Of a DNA stretch of 64,000 nt, positions 41,407 to 52,000 are shown in pieces. Position 1 is the first letter of the stretch. Each line of letters starts with the position of its first letter. A program made the position numbers and the translations under genes. Location: contig JBHGNT010000014.1 in NCBI GenBank assembly GCA_043228905.1, positions 2,356,001 to 2,420,000 on the forward strand, given 5' to 3'. A model generated the notes under the pieces. That model was not told where the DNA came from. It saw only the letters and a program-made list of their open reading frames with translations, and ran no database searches. This DNA comes from Azolla caroliniana (lineage: Eukaryota > Polypodiophyta).

Positions 41407-44400
41407 TTGGACAGCCCTAGATCTGTGCAGCCCATTAGTGGTTCCATTCCCTCTAAGCAAGTTAGTGATGTGTTCGTAGCCCAAGTAGCAGTTAGTACTA
41501 AAAGTACCCCTCCAGTACATACCTTAGCACTTCTAGATTCCGGAGCTAATTCTTGCTTTATGGATAGGAATTTTGCCCAAGCCCATCAGATATCCCTCAG
41601 TAAGCTCCCGTGTCCAGCCTCAGTAGTAGTCATTGATGGTCGTCCCATTGCTTCTGGGAATATCATAGAAGAGTCAGAACCTGTTAATATTGTCCTAGAT
41701 AACTTAGCATGTGTAGTGTCGTTTAATATTATTAGTATCCCAGAACATCCCATAGTTTTAGGATTACCATGGTTCGAATTACACAATCCAAACATAGATT
41801 GGAGAACAAGGGCAATCCGGTGTCGACAAACCCAAAAGACAATGGCAACCATTTCGCTACATCAGTTGCGTGAAGAAGGGCGCAAGGAGGAGATGTTCCT
41901 TTTCGCAATATCAGTAAACCCCTCCATCACCACTAAAGAAGACAGTACTGTTCAACTCCCCGAGAAGTATCGTCAGTACGCTGATGTGTTCGATAAAGTA
42001 CAAGCCAACACACTTCCTCATCATCGGCCGTACGATTGCGCCATCGACTTACAACCGGGAAAAGAGCCGCCATGGGGGCCGATCTACAATTTGTCACCAA
42101 CCGAGCTAGAAGTCCTTCGAGCCTATATAGAGGAGAATTTGGAGAACGGTTTCATTCGGCATTCGAAATCTCCAGCCGGCGCACCCATTTTCTTCGTCAA
42201 GAAAAAAGATGGCTCGCTTCGACTTGTTGTAGATTACCGTGGCTTGAATAAGGTTACAATAAGAAATAGGTATGCTCTTCCCCTTATCTCAAGTCTTTTA
42301 GAACGAATCAATGGTGCCAGGTTCTTCACGAAGATCGATTTACGAGGAGCCTATAACCTCGTACGAATCCGACCAGGAGATGAATGGAAGACCGCGTTTC
42401 GCACCAGATATGGGCACTTCGAGTATACGGTCATGCCGTTCGGACTCACTAATGCGCCAGCAGTCTTCCAGCACATGGCGAATGATATATTTCGAGATCT
42501 ATTGGATGATTTTCTGATCATCTATTTAGATGATCTACTGGTTTATTCAAAGACCCAAGAAGAACATGATTCTCATGTACTATTAGTACTAAAACGACTT
42601 CGAGAACATAGGCTATATGCAAAGCTAGAGAAATGTAGTTTCGGGTGCAACCAGGTGGAATTTCTCGGATATGTCATCTCCTCAGAAGGCATCTCTATGG
42701 ACCCAGCTAAGGTCAAAACGGTGGTAGAATGGCAAACTCCGCGTTCGGTGCGGGATGTGCAGTGCTTCCTAGGCTTTGCAAATTTTTACCGGAAGTTCAT
42801 ACAAGATTACTCAAAAATAGTTCTGCCTCTCACACAGCTCACCAGGAAAGGACAATCATTTATCTGGTCTAAAGAAACGGACATGGCTTTCGAGAGTCTT
42901 AAGAAGGCGTTCACATCAGCTCCAATTCTAGGTCATGTGGATCCGGAACAACCATTCATTATCGAAGCTGACGCATCTGATTTCGCATTGGGGAGCATTT
43001 TGTCACAACAGGGTAATGACGAGAAGCTGCATCCTGTGGCTTTCCACTCCCGTAAGTTTGACGCCGCCGAAATCAACTACGAAATTCACGATAAAGAGCT
43101 ATTGGCAATAGTTGATTCTTTTATACAGTGGAGGCATTTTCTCGAGGGATCTCCTCATCAAGTCACTGTATTCAGTGACCACAAGAACCTTGCCTACTTT
43201 CAAGATGCTCGTGTACTGAATCGACGTCAAGCTCGATGGGCCCACTTCCTCACACGCTTCGACTTCAAAATTACATATCGTCCGGGGAAGCACCAAGGGA
43301 AGGCAGATGCATTATCACGACGTTCGTATCTAACACCACGTCCCGGGGAGCCAGCTTTCGATAACCAGAAGCAAGTAATCTTGGGACCAGCACGACTACA
43401 AGGAGCACAGGTCTTTGACATGCCCATGGACTCTGACGTCACCAATACTATACGTGAGGACTTGAAGACTGACGCCTTCGCCCAAGCTATACTAGCACAA
43501 ATTGACCCCTGTCGAGCGTCATGTTCACAGTCACAACCACCAGGTACTGACTATCGGCAATTTAAATACTGTGATGGATTACTCTTCTTTAAAGAACTTT
43601 TATATGTTCCTAATGGTTCTTGCCGCCTTCGAGTAGTACAAAACTGCCATGACACATATACAGCAGGACATTTCGGTAGTACTAAAACATTAGATTTAGT
43701 ACAACGATCATTCTGGTGGCCCCGTATGCAACAATTTGTCAAAGATTTTGTTCGGACTTGTGACACCTGTTGCAGAGCGAAAATGCCAAGGCATCATCCA
43801 TATGGTTTATTAGAACCATTACCAATTCCAAGCAAGCCATGGCAATCCATTGCTCTCGACTTCATCACAGATCTTCCAGTCTCTAAGGAGTTCAACGCGA
43901 TTCTAACAGTGGTGGATCGATATACGAAGATGGCTCATTTCTTACCATGTACTAAGGAAATATCTAGTGAAGACACCGCCGAAATTGTCATGCGGGAAGT
44001 ATGTCGGCATCATGGACTTCCCGATAGTATCATTAGCGATCGTGGACCCCAGTTTGTATCCAAATTCTGGAAGCACCTTTTTAAGATGCTCAAGGTGACT
44101 TGTAACCTCTCCTCCGGCTACCACCCACAAACCGACGGTCAAGCCGAACGAACAAATCAAACATTGGAGCAGTATCTGCGGTGCTTTCTCAGCTATCATC
44201 AGGATGACTGGGCAGATATTCTTCACTTCGCCGAATTTGCCTATAATAACGCTATCCACGCATCGACTAAAGTTACGCCATTCTATGCTTATACGGGATA
44301 TCATCCCCGGTGGTCTGTCCTTGAAGTCCCAGAAGTGTCCACAAATCCGTGCGCGGAGGATCGTTTGGAGCGATTACGCAAGATACAAGAAGATTTATCT

Positions 44401-44955
44401 ACTCAACTCCAGCATGCTCAACAATCACACAAGGACTACGCGGATCGTCATCGACTTTCATCCAGTTTTAACATTGGGGATCGGGTGTGGCTGCTACGAC
44501 GACACATCAAGACTACTCGCCCATGTGAAAAATTGGATTATCGGCGATTAGGTCCTTTCCGTATTATCGGAAAGATTAATGATGTCGCTTTTCGTCTCGA
44601 TCTACCTCCGCAACTTCGGATACATCCGGTATTTCATAGTTCCCTCCTTGAACCTTATCACGAGAGCACTATCCCAGGACGGATTACACAACCTCCACCT
44701 CCTATCGAGCTTGAAGATGGACCTGAGTATGAGGTTGCTACCATCCTTGATTCCAAGATTGTTCGCAATAAGCTCTACTATCTAGTCGATTGGCTAGGGT
44801 ATAGTCCCAGCGAGCGTACTTGGGAGCTGATCGAGAACGTGACCAATGCTCGTGCTCTTCTTGAAGACTTCCATCGTCGATATCCAGAGAAACCGGGTCC
44901 TCAATCTAAAACGACTCGTGGAACTCGTCGTTTTAAAGGGGGGATAGTGTCATAA
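41407..44955 (+). CDS. pol: gypsy K pol polyprotein (PR, RT, RNase H, IN, chromodomain)
   Basis: 1182 codons without a stop. Protease LLDSGANSCFMD (about residue 43); RT KKKDGSLRLVVDYRGLNKV and IIYLDDLLVYS (YLDD at 373-376); RNase H FIIEADASDFALGS (about 518). Integrase zinc region runs from HDTYTAGHFGSTKT (about 748) to CDTCC; catalytic Asp in IALDFITDLP (about 817), Asp in IISDRGPQF (about 878), Glu in DGQAERTNQT (about 912). Chromodomain about 1113-1160 (LYYLVDWLGYSPSERTWELI). All catalytic residues I can check are present. The frame is -1 relative to gag and open from 41353, so 41407 need not be the true start. The stop lies inside the 3' LTR. Confidence 0.96.
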   Translation: MDSPRSVQPISGSIPSKQVSDVFVAQVAVSTKSTPPVHTLALLDSGANSCFMDRNFAQAHQISLSKLPCPASVVVIDGRPIASGNIIEESEPVNIVLDNLACVVSFNIISIPEHPIVLGLPWFELHNPNIDWRTRAIRCRQTQKTMATISLHQLREEGRKEEMFLFAISVNPSITTKEDSTVQLPEKYRQYADVFDKVQANTLPHHRPYDCAIDLQPGKEPPWGPIYNLSPTELEVLRAYIEENLENGFIRHSKSPAGAPIFFVKKKDGSLRLVVDYRGLNKVTIRNRYALPLISSLLERINGARFFTKIDLRGAYNLVRIRPGDEWKTAFRTRYGHFEYTVMPFGLTNAPAVFQHMANDIFRDLLDDFLIIYLDDLLVYSKTQEEHDSHVLLVLKRLREHRLYAKLEKCSFGCNQVEFLGYVISSEGISMDPAKVKTVVEWQTPRSVRDVQCFLGFANFYRKFIQDYSKIVLPLTQLTRKGQSFIWSKETDMAFESLKKAFTSAPILGHVDPEQPFIIEADASDFALGSILSQQGNDEKLHPVAFHSRKFDAAEINYEIHDKELLAIVDSFIQWRHFLEGSPHQVTVFSDHKNLAYFQDARVLNRRQARWAHFLTRFDFKITYRPGKHQGKADALSRRSYLTPRPGEPAFDNQKQVILGPARLQGAQVFDMPMDSDVTNTIREDLKTDAFAQAILAQIDPCRASCSQSQPPGTDYRQFKYCDGLLFFKELLYVPNGSCRLRVVQNCHDTYTAGHFGSTKTLDLVQRSFWWPRMQQFVKDFVRTCDTCCRAKMPRHHPYGLLEPLPIPSKPWQSIALDFITDLPVSKEFNAILTVVDRYTKMAHFLPCTKEISSEDTAEIVMREVCRHHGLPDSIISDRGPQFVSKFWKHLFKMLKVTCNLSSGYHPQTDGQAERTNQTLEQYLRCFLSYHQDDWADILHFAEFAYNNAIHASTKVTPFYAYTGYHPRWSVLEVPEVSTNPCAEDRLERLRKIQEDLSTQLQHAQQSHKDYADRHRLSSSFNIGDRVWLLRRHIKTTRPCEKLDYRRLGPFRIIGKINDVAFRLDLPPQLRIHPVFHSSLLEPYHESTIPGRITQPPPPIELEDGPEYEVATILDSKIVRNKLYYLVDWLGYSPSERTWELIENVTNARALLEDFHRRYPEKPGPQSKTTRGTRRFKGGIVS
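44935..44947 (+). promoter_or_regulatory. K polypurine tract
   Basis: AAAGGGGGGATAG directly abuts the 3' LTR start TGTCATAAC, the usual primer for plus-strand synthesis. Confidence 0.85.
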
Positions 44956-45237
44956 CTAGACTCGAACCCATAACCTGTTGTTACATGGGTCGAGTCTTTA
45001 CCGTTATATTATACATTGTAATTCGAAGTATATTATTTTCATTTATATTTTATTAGGAAATGGATGTATATTCCAGATTTCTCTGGAACATTCTAGAAAC
45101 TTCAGGAGTATTCCTGAAGACACTATAAAAGGAGGCGCAAGGCATTAGTTCGAACCAAATCGGTTCAACGCCAGTCTTAAGCCTTCTAGCTGTTATTGTA
45201 TATTTTCCTTCACCTAATACATATATCCTTCGTATCA

Positions 45238-45273
<36 letters not shown>

Positions 45274-45407
45274 TCACTCGTTCCTTCTCTCAACGTTCTA
45301 CACCTCTCATAGTACTAATCCTTCTCTGTCTTAGTACTGTTCTCAACAATTGTACTAATCCTTCTTTTAGTACTAATTCCTTCTCCGCCTAGGTAGCGTT
45401 CCTGACA
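44948..45407 (+). mobile_element. Gypsy K 3' LTR (460 bp)
   Basis: Same as 39635-40094 except G at 45181. It carries the second copy of the heat-shock-type array (45071-45118), TATAAAA (45124-45130) and the tRNA-like module. Confidence 0.97.
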
Positions 45408-45412
45408 GTCAT

Positions 45413-46017
45413 TGGTAAAAATAGGAGATAGAAAAATTCTAAAAAGCGTGAAAGAATGAGGAAAGAGAAAGAATAAGAATATTATAAAGGGTAGAGATTC
45501 TTAGTAGAGGACAGAGTCTTCGGAGAGGAGAAAAGATCTTAGTAGTGGGAAGAAGGAAACATAGTTGAAGGAAGAAAGAGATTAAGTAGAATTGGGGAAA
45601 ATATTTGTAGGTTTGGATGATTGGAAGCAAGAAGTTCTTTGGTTTTTTGGTTCAATTTGGAGGTTATGCCCTTTGAATTGACTTGATGGTGGAATATTCA
45701 CAACTCCATCTAATCGGTTTGTTGGGAAGAAGGAAGCATAGTCGAAGGAAGAATGTGATTAAGGTAGAATAGTGAAAGACATTTGTAGGTTTAGGTAATT
45801 GGAAGTCAAGAAGTTGTTTGGCTTTTAATAGAATTTGAAGTTCATCCCCTTTGTATGGACTTGATAGTTGAATATTATAACATTGTTATCTCTTTCTCAT
45901 ATTCTCTATCTTTTGTCTTAATTTCTTGAGTCTCCCTCTCTAATTCGTAGTTCCCTTGGTCGTTATAATCTATTTTAATTCACGGCTCTCTCTAATCGGC
46001 TTGGTCACGCCCTCATA
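45413..46017. repeat. 177-bp tandem duplication right of K
   Basis: Two divergent copies start with GGGAAGAAGGAA at 45547 and GGGAAGAAGGAAGC at 45724. They share AGGAAGAA, ATTTGTAGGTTT and GACTTGAT blocks. No coding signal. Confidence 0.65.
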
Positions 46018-46039
46018 TTGTGTATGAATATCCTTTGTC

Positions 46040-46284
46040 TTATACACCCTATCACCATGCAATGCCCAAGAGGGGAGAAAGAAAAGGCTGAGATGAAGAA
46101 AGTGGTGTATGCCTCAGCCATTGGCAGTTTAATGCATGCTATGGTCTACACGAGACTAGACATAACATTAGTTGTGGGAGCAGTAAGCCGATACATGAGT
46201 AATCCAGGCAGAGAACTTGTGCATCAATAAAATGGATACTCAGGTACTTAAAAGGAACCTTGGGTGTGTGCCTTGATGTTCCAA
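46040..46284 (+). pseudogene. copia RT/RNase H fragment S
   Basis: The frame contains KKVVYASAIGSLMHAMVYTR followed by LDITLVVGAVSRYMSNPGRE, then in another frame KWILRYLKGTLGVC. This is the segment between RT and RNase H in copia. It stops where the copia H LTR starts, so H probably inserted here. Confidence 0.75.
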
Positions 46285-46721
46285 TGTGTGTGCAGAAACA
46301 TATGTGAGGGTTTGTAGTATGTGCTTGGCAAACAACACAGAAGGAAGACAAGAGAATAGACAGAAAATATACACAGTTTAAGCTTTAATGGAAGTTTTGT
46401 TATTATGTTCTCTCTCTCTCTCTCAGAGACTCTGTACAAGAATGATCAAGAGGTGTCTTTACAATGTTAGGTTATCACTTATATACTAAGCCCTAACTAT
46501 TTGGATGAGTTCACACTAGGATACAAGGTGGAAGGAGTCGGCCTTTTATGCCAACAAACTCCCCCGTAAAAGGACTACTCTTTCCTACATGTACATGTGT
46601 TTTGGGTTATCTCCCCGTTAACCTAGATTACAAAACTAATCTAAGTTTAAGTTACAAGTCAGTCTACATATATTTGAATCGATAGAGGTGAGATTTGTGA
46701 CAAGCATAGCCTGGCTCATTA

Positions 46722-48096
46722 TCATGATTGATTTGGTTGACTCTTACCTTTTACTCCTCGTTCGGGTTTCTTCTGCTCGGTCACTTGTCGTAGTCCCATC
46801 TTTGTCCTTAGTGTTCCGAAGCGTTGATCTAGGAGTGGCTTCGTCAGGCAATTGACGATGTTCACCTCAGTGTCGATCTTCCGGAGTTCGAGCCTCTTCT
46901 CGGTTATGAGCTCCCGGATGTGATGATACCGCACCTCAATATTCTTTGTCTTTGTGTGATAGACAGGATTGTTGATGTGGTGTATTGCACTTTGTGAGTC
47001 ACAATAGATGGTAGGCATTGGTTGATTGATTCGGCCTATAGCTGAAAAATCGGCAGACAATCGGTGCAGCTAGAGCGCTTCCTTTGCTGCCTCTAATGCT
47101 ACTATGTACTCGTCCTATATGGTTGATAGGGCCATACACTCTTGATGTTTCAACCTCCATGATATAGCACCACCACCATAGGTGAAGATATAGCTAGATG
47201 TTGACTTCCAATTGTCCGTATTTCCGGCATAGTTGGAGTGAGTGTAGCCTTCGACTTCGGCTGAGGTTGTCAAACCGAAAGTCAGTTGTGTATCTTCGGT
47301 CCCTTGCAGGTACCTAAAGATGTGTTTGACGGCCTCCCAATGCTTCCGTCTTGGGTTTGACATGTACCGGCTGACCACGCCTACGACATAGGTTAGGTCG
47401 GGTCTGGTCGCCAAGATTGCGTACATGATACTTCCTACTGCCTCAAGACCTTATGGATATAGTTGGACTAGGAGAGTTGAAGAGTCCTGGTCATCTGATT
47501 TCACTCGATCCTCATGCCCAATATGTGATGGGCTTGTCCGAGTTCCTTCATCGCAAACTTGTCATGAAGGCTCTGCTTCAACTTTCTAATCTCTGCTTGA
47601 ATGCTTCCTCCAATCAGCATGTCACCGACATATAGGATCAGATAAATCCTAGACTCTTCGGCCAGTTGCCGAATGTACATACATGGGTCGGAGTCTAATC
47701 GGTGGTATCCAAGCTACCTGATGTAGGAGGCAAATTTTTGGTACCACATCCTTGACGCTTGTTTCAAACCATAGAGGCTTTTCTTCAGTCGATATACAAG
47801 GTGACTTTCCTCCCCCGTCGTCGTGAAGCTTGCCAGTTGAGACATGTAAATGTCTTCTTCCAAATCCCCGTGTAGGAATGTCGTCTTTACATCCATTCGC
47901 TCAAGCTCCAGGTCATCTATTATAGGGTGGTCATTTTGACTACTGGTGAGAATATCTCGTCATAGTCGACCCCATATTCTTGTCTGAATTCTTTTCTGAG
48001 GAGCCGAGCTTTGTACTTGGGTTTTTCTTAGTCAGATACATACTTGTATCGGAAAACCCATTTGCAAGGTAGTGGCTTTCTCCTAGATGGTAGTTC
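46722..48096 (-). pseudogene. copia H RT and RNase H, broken
   Basis: From upstream: [19 protein letters not shown] (about 47950-48010), MDVKTTFLHGDLEEDIYMSQ, SLYGLKQASRMWYQKFASYI, then LATRPDLTYVVGVVSRYMSN, GGGAISWRLKHQECMALSTI and IYCDSQSAIHHINNPVYHTK. Stops and frame changes separate the pieces. The C-terminus ends soon after TKPLLDQRF, without the extension seen in B, C and D. Confidence 0.82.
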
Positions 48097-48264
48097 TGTC
48101 GAATACAAGTGTATAATGGACGTATTCACACTATCCCTTTAGGCCATTTGTGTAATTAGCATAAAGGGTAGTTGCCCTAAGTCGGTCACTATATATATTG
48201 ACCTTGTAACCTTTTTGTAAGGTTGGGTGTTGTATTATTGCTTTGTGGAATAAGAAAGTCTTTT

Positions 48265-48305
<41 letters not shown>

Positions 48306-48391
48306 AACGACCTAGAAACTGTCATACGCAGGTATTCAAACACCAATCGAATGCTTCTTGATCTTCCGCATAGACGACCTCGTCCCCAACA
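48097..48391 (+). mobile_element. Copia I 5' LTR
   Basis: Begins TGTCGAATACAAG and ends CCCCAACA. TATATATAT near 48188 is the likely TATA box. A CT microsatellite (48269-48301) lies in the transcribed part. Confidence 0.95.
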
Positions 48392-48393
48392 TC

Positions 48394-48405
48394 TGGTATC
48401 AGAGC
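48394..48405 (+). promoter_or_regulatory. Copia I primer-binding site
   Basis: TGGTATCAGAGC, the plant initiator tRNA-Met complement, lies two bases after the LTR. Confidence 0.95.
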
Positions 48406-49063
48406 CTGCACAGTAGTCGGTCCTTCAATCTGCTGTCGGCCGTCGTCTCAGCCTGCACAGCATTCGGTTTCCTGCGTCATTCGAAGAAGAGAGAAGAAGA
48501 AGAGAAACGAGGCTTGCATCTCATCGCGTTAGATCATCTTCGCTTGGAGTAAGCCAGTAGGTTGTACTCTGTCCCTTGTGATCGTAACCACTCGAGGTGA
48601 AATCCCCTTGTGCAACATTGACACGATCGTGCTCCACCCGGTTAAACGGCATCCGAAGAGGTAATCAAAGGCCGCTCGTTGTAACCACTCGGTGCAGATC
48701 GGTCTCAAGACAACAACCCCAAATTCGTGCTTCATCTGGCTGATCGACATTCGGGAGGATCAGTTGGATCCGTCTCTCTCGTTGCTGCAGTCAACCGAAG
48801 CAGAATCGGTCCAGATAATCGGTTTCAATAATCGGTATTCGGCATATATATCCGAAGCGAACCGGGCTCACTCCGACTCGGCAACATTCGGGAAGACCAG
48901 TCGGTTCTGTCCCTCAAGCTACCGGAGTCAATTCGAGCAAGTTCCGAAGCCGAACCGACTCGGGTTCAAATCCGACTAGAGCGATATCGGGTGAGCCAAC
49001 CGGCTGCACTCCAACAAGGCTCGTAGTCAACTCCGAACCGAGCTTCGTCAACCGAAACCAAAT
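48406..49063 (+). other. Copia I leader
   Basis: About 660 bases of untranslated leader between primer site and polyprotein start. The sequence is rich in TCGG and CCGA words, like the coding part of this element. No other signal is assigned. Confidence 0.6.
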
Positions 49064-52000
49064 TTGATGGCATCAACATCCGGCTCGTCAGAAATGAGTC
49101 TACGAAAGTTCGATGGATCGAACTTCAACTTCTGGAAGGAACAAATGCAGGACTATCTCATAGTCAAGGGGCAAATCGATCCCATCGAAAATGAAGAACC
49201 TCCAGAAGGATACAAACCAATTGAGTGGCAGAAGCTGGACAGAATCGTCCGCGCCACGATTCGGATGCACCTATCGGAATCGGTATACTTTACGGTGCAA
49301 TCGTGTACGACAGCATTTGAACTGTGGAAAACACTGTCGGACACTTACGAAAAGAAGGTCGCCGCAACAAAGATGTTTCTGATCCGGCGCCTCTACAACT
49401 TGCGGATGAAAGAATCCGACTCGGTTCAAGCACACCTCAATGAGTACGAAAGCATAAGCTCCCAAATCTCGTCACAGGGGACGGCAATCGAGGATGAACT
49501 CAGAGCAATGATACTCATGAGCAGCCTTCCCTCATCATGGGAAACTTTCGTTACAACCGTGTGCAACGCGTCAACCACGGCTGTTAAATACTCCGAAGTC
49601 ACGAGCGCAATCCTGACCGAAGCAGCTCGGAGAAAGTCTTTCGCCAAAGACTCAACAGACGACGCTTATGTAGTACAAGGTTCGACAGACCGATCGAACA
49701 TACGAGGAAGAGATTCCTCACGACCGCCGAACAATCAACGAAGACGGAGCCAGTCACGGGATAATCGAATCTGCAACTATTGCAAGAAACCCGGACACAT
49801 CAAAGCCGACTGCCGCGCACTCAAGAACAAGAACAACAAGAAGAGTGGCCGGCATGAGGAGATCAATTACGTCAGCTTCTCAGCTGATGTGCTACCAAAC
49901 GACCCGAATATACTATCAATCGAAAATCCAGTCGGATCAGAAGTTCTGCTCACGACTGAAGAATCGAGCACATGGCTCTTAGATTCGGGTGCGTCATTTC
50001 ACGTGACTCCTCATCGATCCCAATTTCGGCAATATACGATCCGTCACTCCGACTCAGTTCGAGTCGGCAACTCACAACACTGTGACATCATCGGAATCGG
50101 CACAGTAGAGCTCAACCTTGCAGGTGGCTCTACACTTGTACTCCACAATGTCCGACATGTACCCGAGCTCTCAAGGCCATTGATCTCAGTCGGACAACTA
50201 GATGAAGACGGCATTCGTGCCGGTTTTTCTTCGGGAGGGTGGACACTCCACAGGGGGAACCTCCTGCTTGCTAGAGGACCCAAGATACACTCACTGTATC
50301 CGTTACATGTTACGCTCAGAGAGGGTAACCTGTTTTTGGTGGATATTCCTGTGTCATCACTATGGCACAGAAGATTAGGACACCTCAGCAAGGCCGGCAT
50401 TACGCATCTATCTAGAGCCGGATACATCCCTAAACTCTCCTTCTCCGACCATCAATTCTGCGAGCATTGCCAGTATGGCAAACAAGCAGCCGCATCACAC
50501 CCGACATCAGCACCAAGAGAAACGAGACCTCTCGATTTGGTCCACTCGGACGTCTGTGGCCCAATGCCGCATCAGTCTCTCGGCGGTGCCTCTTACTTCG
50601 TCACTTTTATTGACGATTCGACTCGAAAGGTGTGGGCGTATCCAATTCGCACCAAAGATCGTGTCTTCTCGATCTTCTCAGATTGGCTCGCTATGGTAGA
50701 AAATCAAACTGACCGAAAACTGAAATGCTTTCGGACCGACAATGGGGGAGAGTTCAAATCAGAAGAATTCGTCAAATTCTGCCGACAACGCGGCATCCGA
50801 CGTGAATTTACGGCACCACACAGTCCGGAGCAAAACGGGATTGCAGAACGAATGAATCGGACAATCCAAGAAAGGATAGTTTCCATGCTCCAACACTCCG
50901 GACTGTCGGATGGCTTCTGGGCAGAGGCTCTACTCACGGCAGTACACATAATCAATATGTCGCCAAGTAGACCTCTAGGACTTCAAATTCCTCAGGAACT
51001 ATGGATCGGCAGTAAGCCGAATTACGACAAGCTGAGGATCTTCGGATGCGAGGCGTACGCCCTTATTCCGAAAGATGATCGCCGAAAACTTGCACCTCGG
51101 TCCAGGAAATGCATTTTCCTTGGATATGGATCAGACGGCGAAATGGGATACCGACTCTGGGACCCCGAACGCAGACAAATCGTTCGAAGTTCGGACGTTG
51201 TGTTCAACGAGTCGGCTATGAATCCATCAGTCGAAAAACCGATCGAAGTCCGAAGGGTAACATTTTCCGATGTGCCGACCCTTCAAGAAGGCCCCGCTCT
51301 CAACACACGGTCAGCTTCACGGGTAGCTGAACCTTACACTACCGACTCGGACAACTCCGACTCGGCACAGCAGAACAATCCGCTTTCGGACCATCCGACC
51401 ACGATACCCGATGCGACCAGTCCAATCATACCTCGACGATCCGAGAGACTGTCGCAACCTCCGGAGAGGTACTCTCCTGGAATTTTCTTCACCGACGCCG
51501 GCGAACCGACGTCTTACGAAGAAGCATCGACATCTGTCGATTCAGCCACCTGGCATCTGGCGATGGAGTCGGAAATGCACTCCATTCGGGCAAACAAGAC
51601 TTGGGATCTGGTCGAATTACCTAAGAACCGACGTGCTCTTCCTTGCAAGTGGGTTTATCGACTAAAAGAGACGTCTGATTCGACCACCCCAAAGTACAAG
51701 GCCAGATTAGTTGCGAAGGGCTTCCGACAAGAATATGGCGTCGACTTCGACGAGATTTTTTCACCAGTGGTGAAAATGACAACCCTTCGTTTTCTACTCG
51801 GCGTAGTGGCAGCCGACAACTTGGAGCTGATTCAGCTAGATGTCAAAACAGCCTTCCTCCATGGTGATCTCGAGGAGGAAATTTATATGGAGCAGCCAAA
51901 AGGCTTCGTGGCAACTGGCCAAGAACATCTAGTCTGCCGACTCAGGAAGAGTCTATACGGCCTCAAACAGGCACCACGACAATGGTACAAGAAGTTCGAC

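Larger units (their letters stand above)
39635..45407 (+). mobile_element. Ty3/gypsy chromovirus K, nearly intact, young
   Basis: Two 460-bp LTRs (39635-40094 and 44948-45407) differ at one visible base (39868 A, 45181 G). They are flanked by a perfect 5-bp target duplication GTCAT (39630-39634 and 45408-45412). Inside are a self-priming-type primer site, gag with one nonsense codon, a complete 1182-codon pol with chromodomain, and a polypurine tract. The order and the C-terminal chromodomain mark a chromovirus. Gag and pol style resemble the Tf1/sushi and Tcn1-like groups rather than common angiosperm chromoviruses, by memory. J (56 kb) and L (12 kb) are relatives. Confidence 0.97.
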
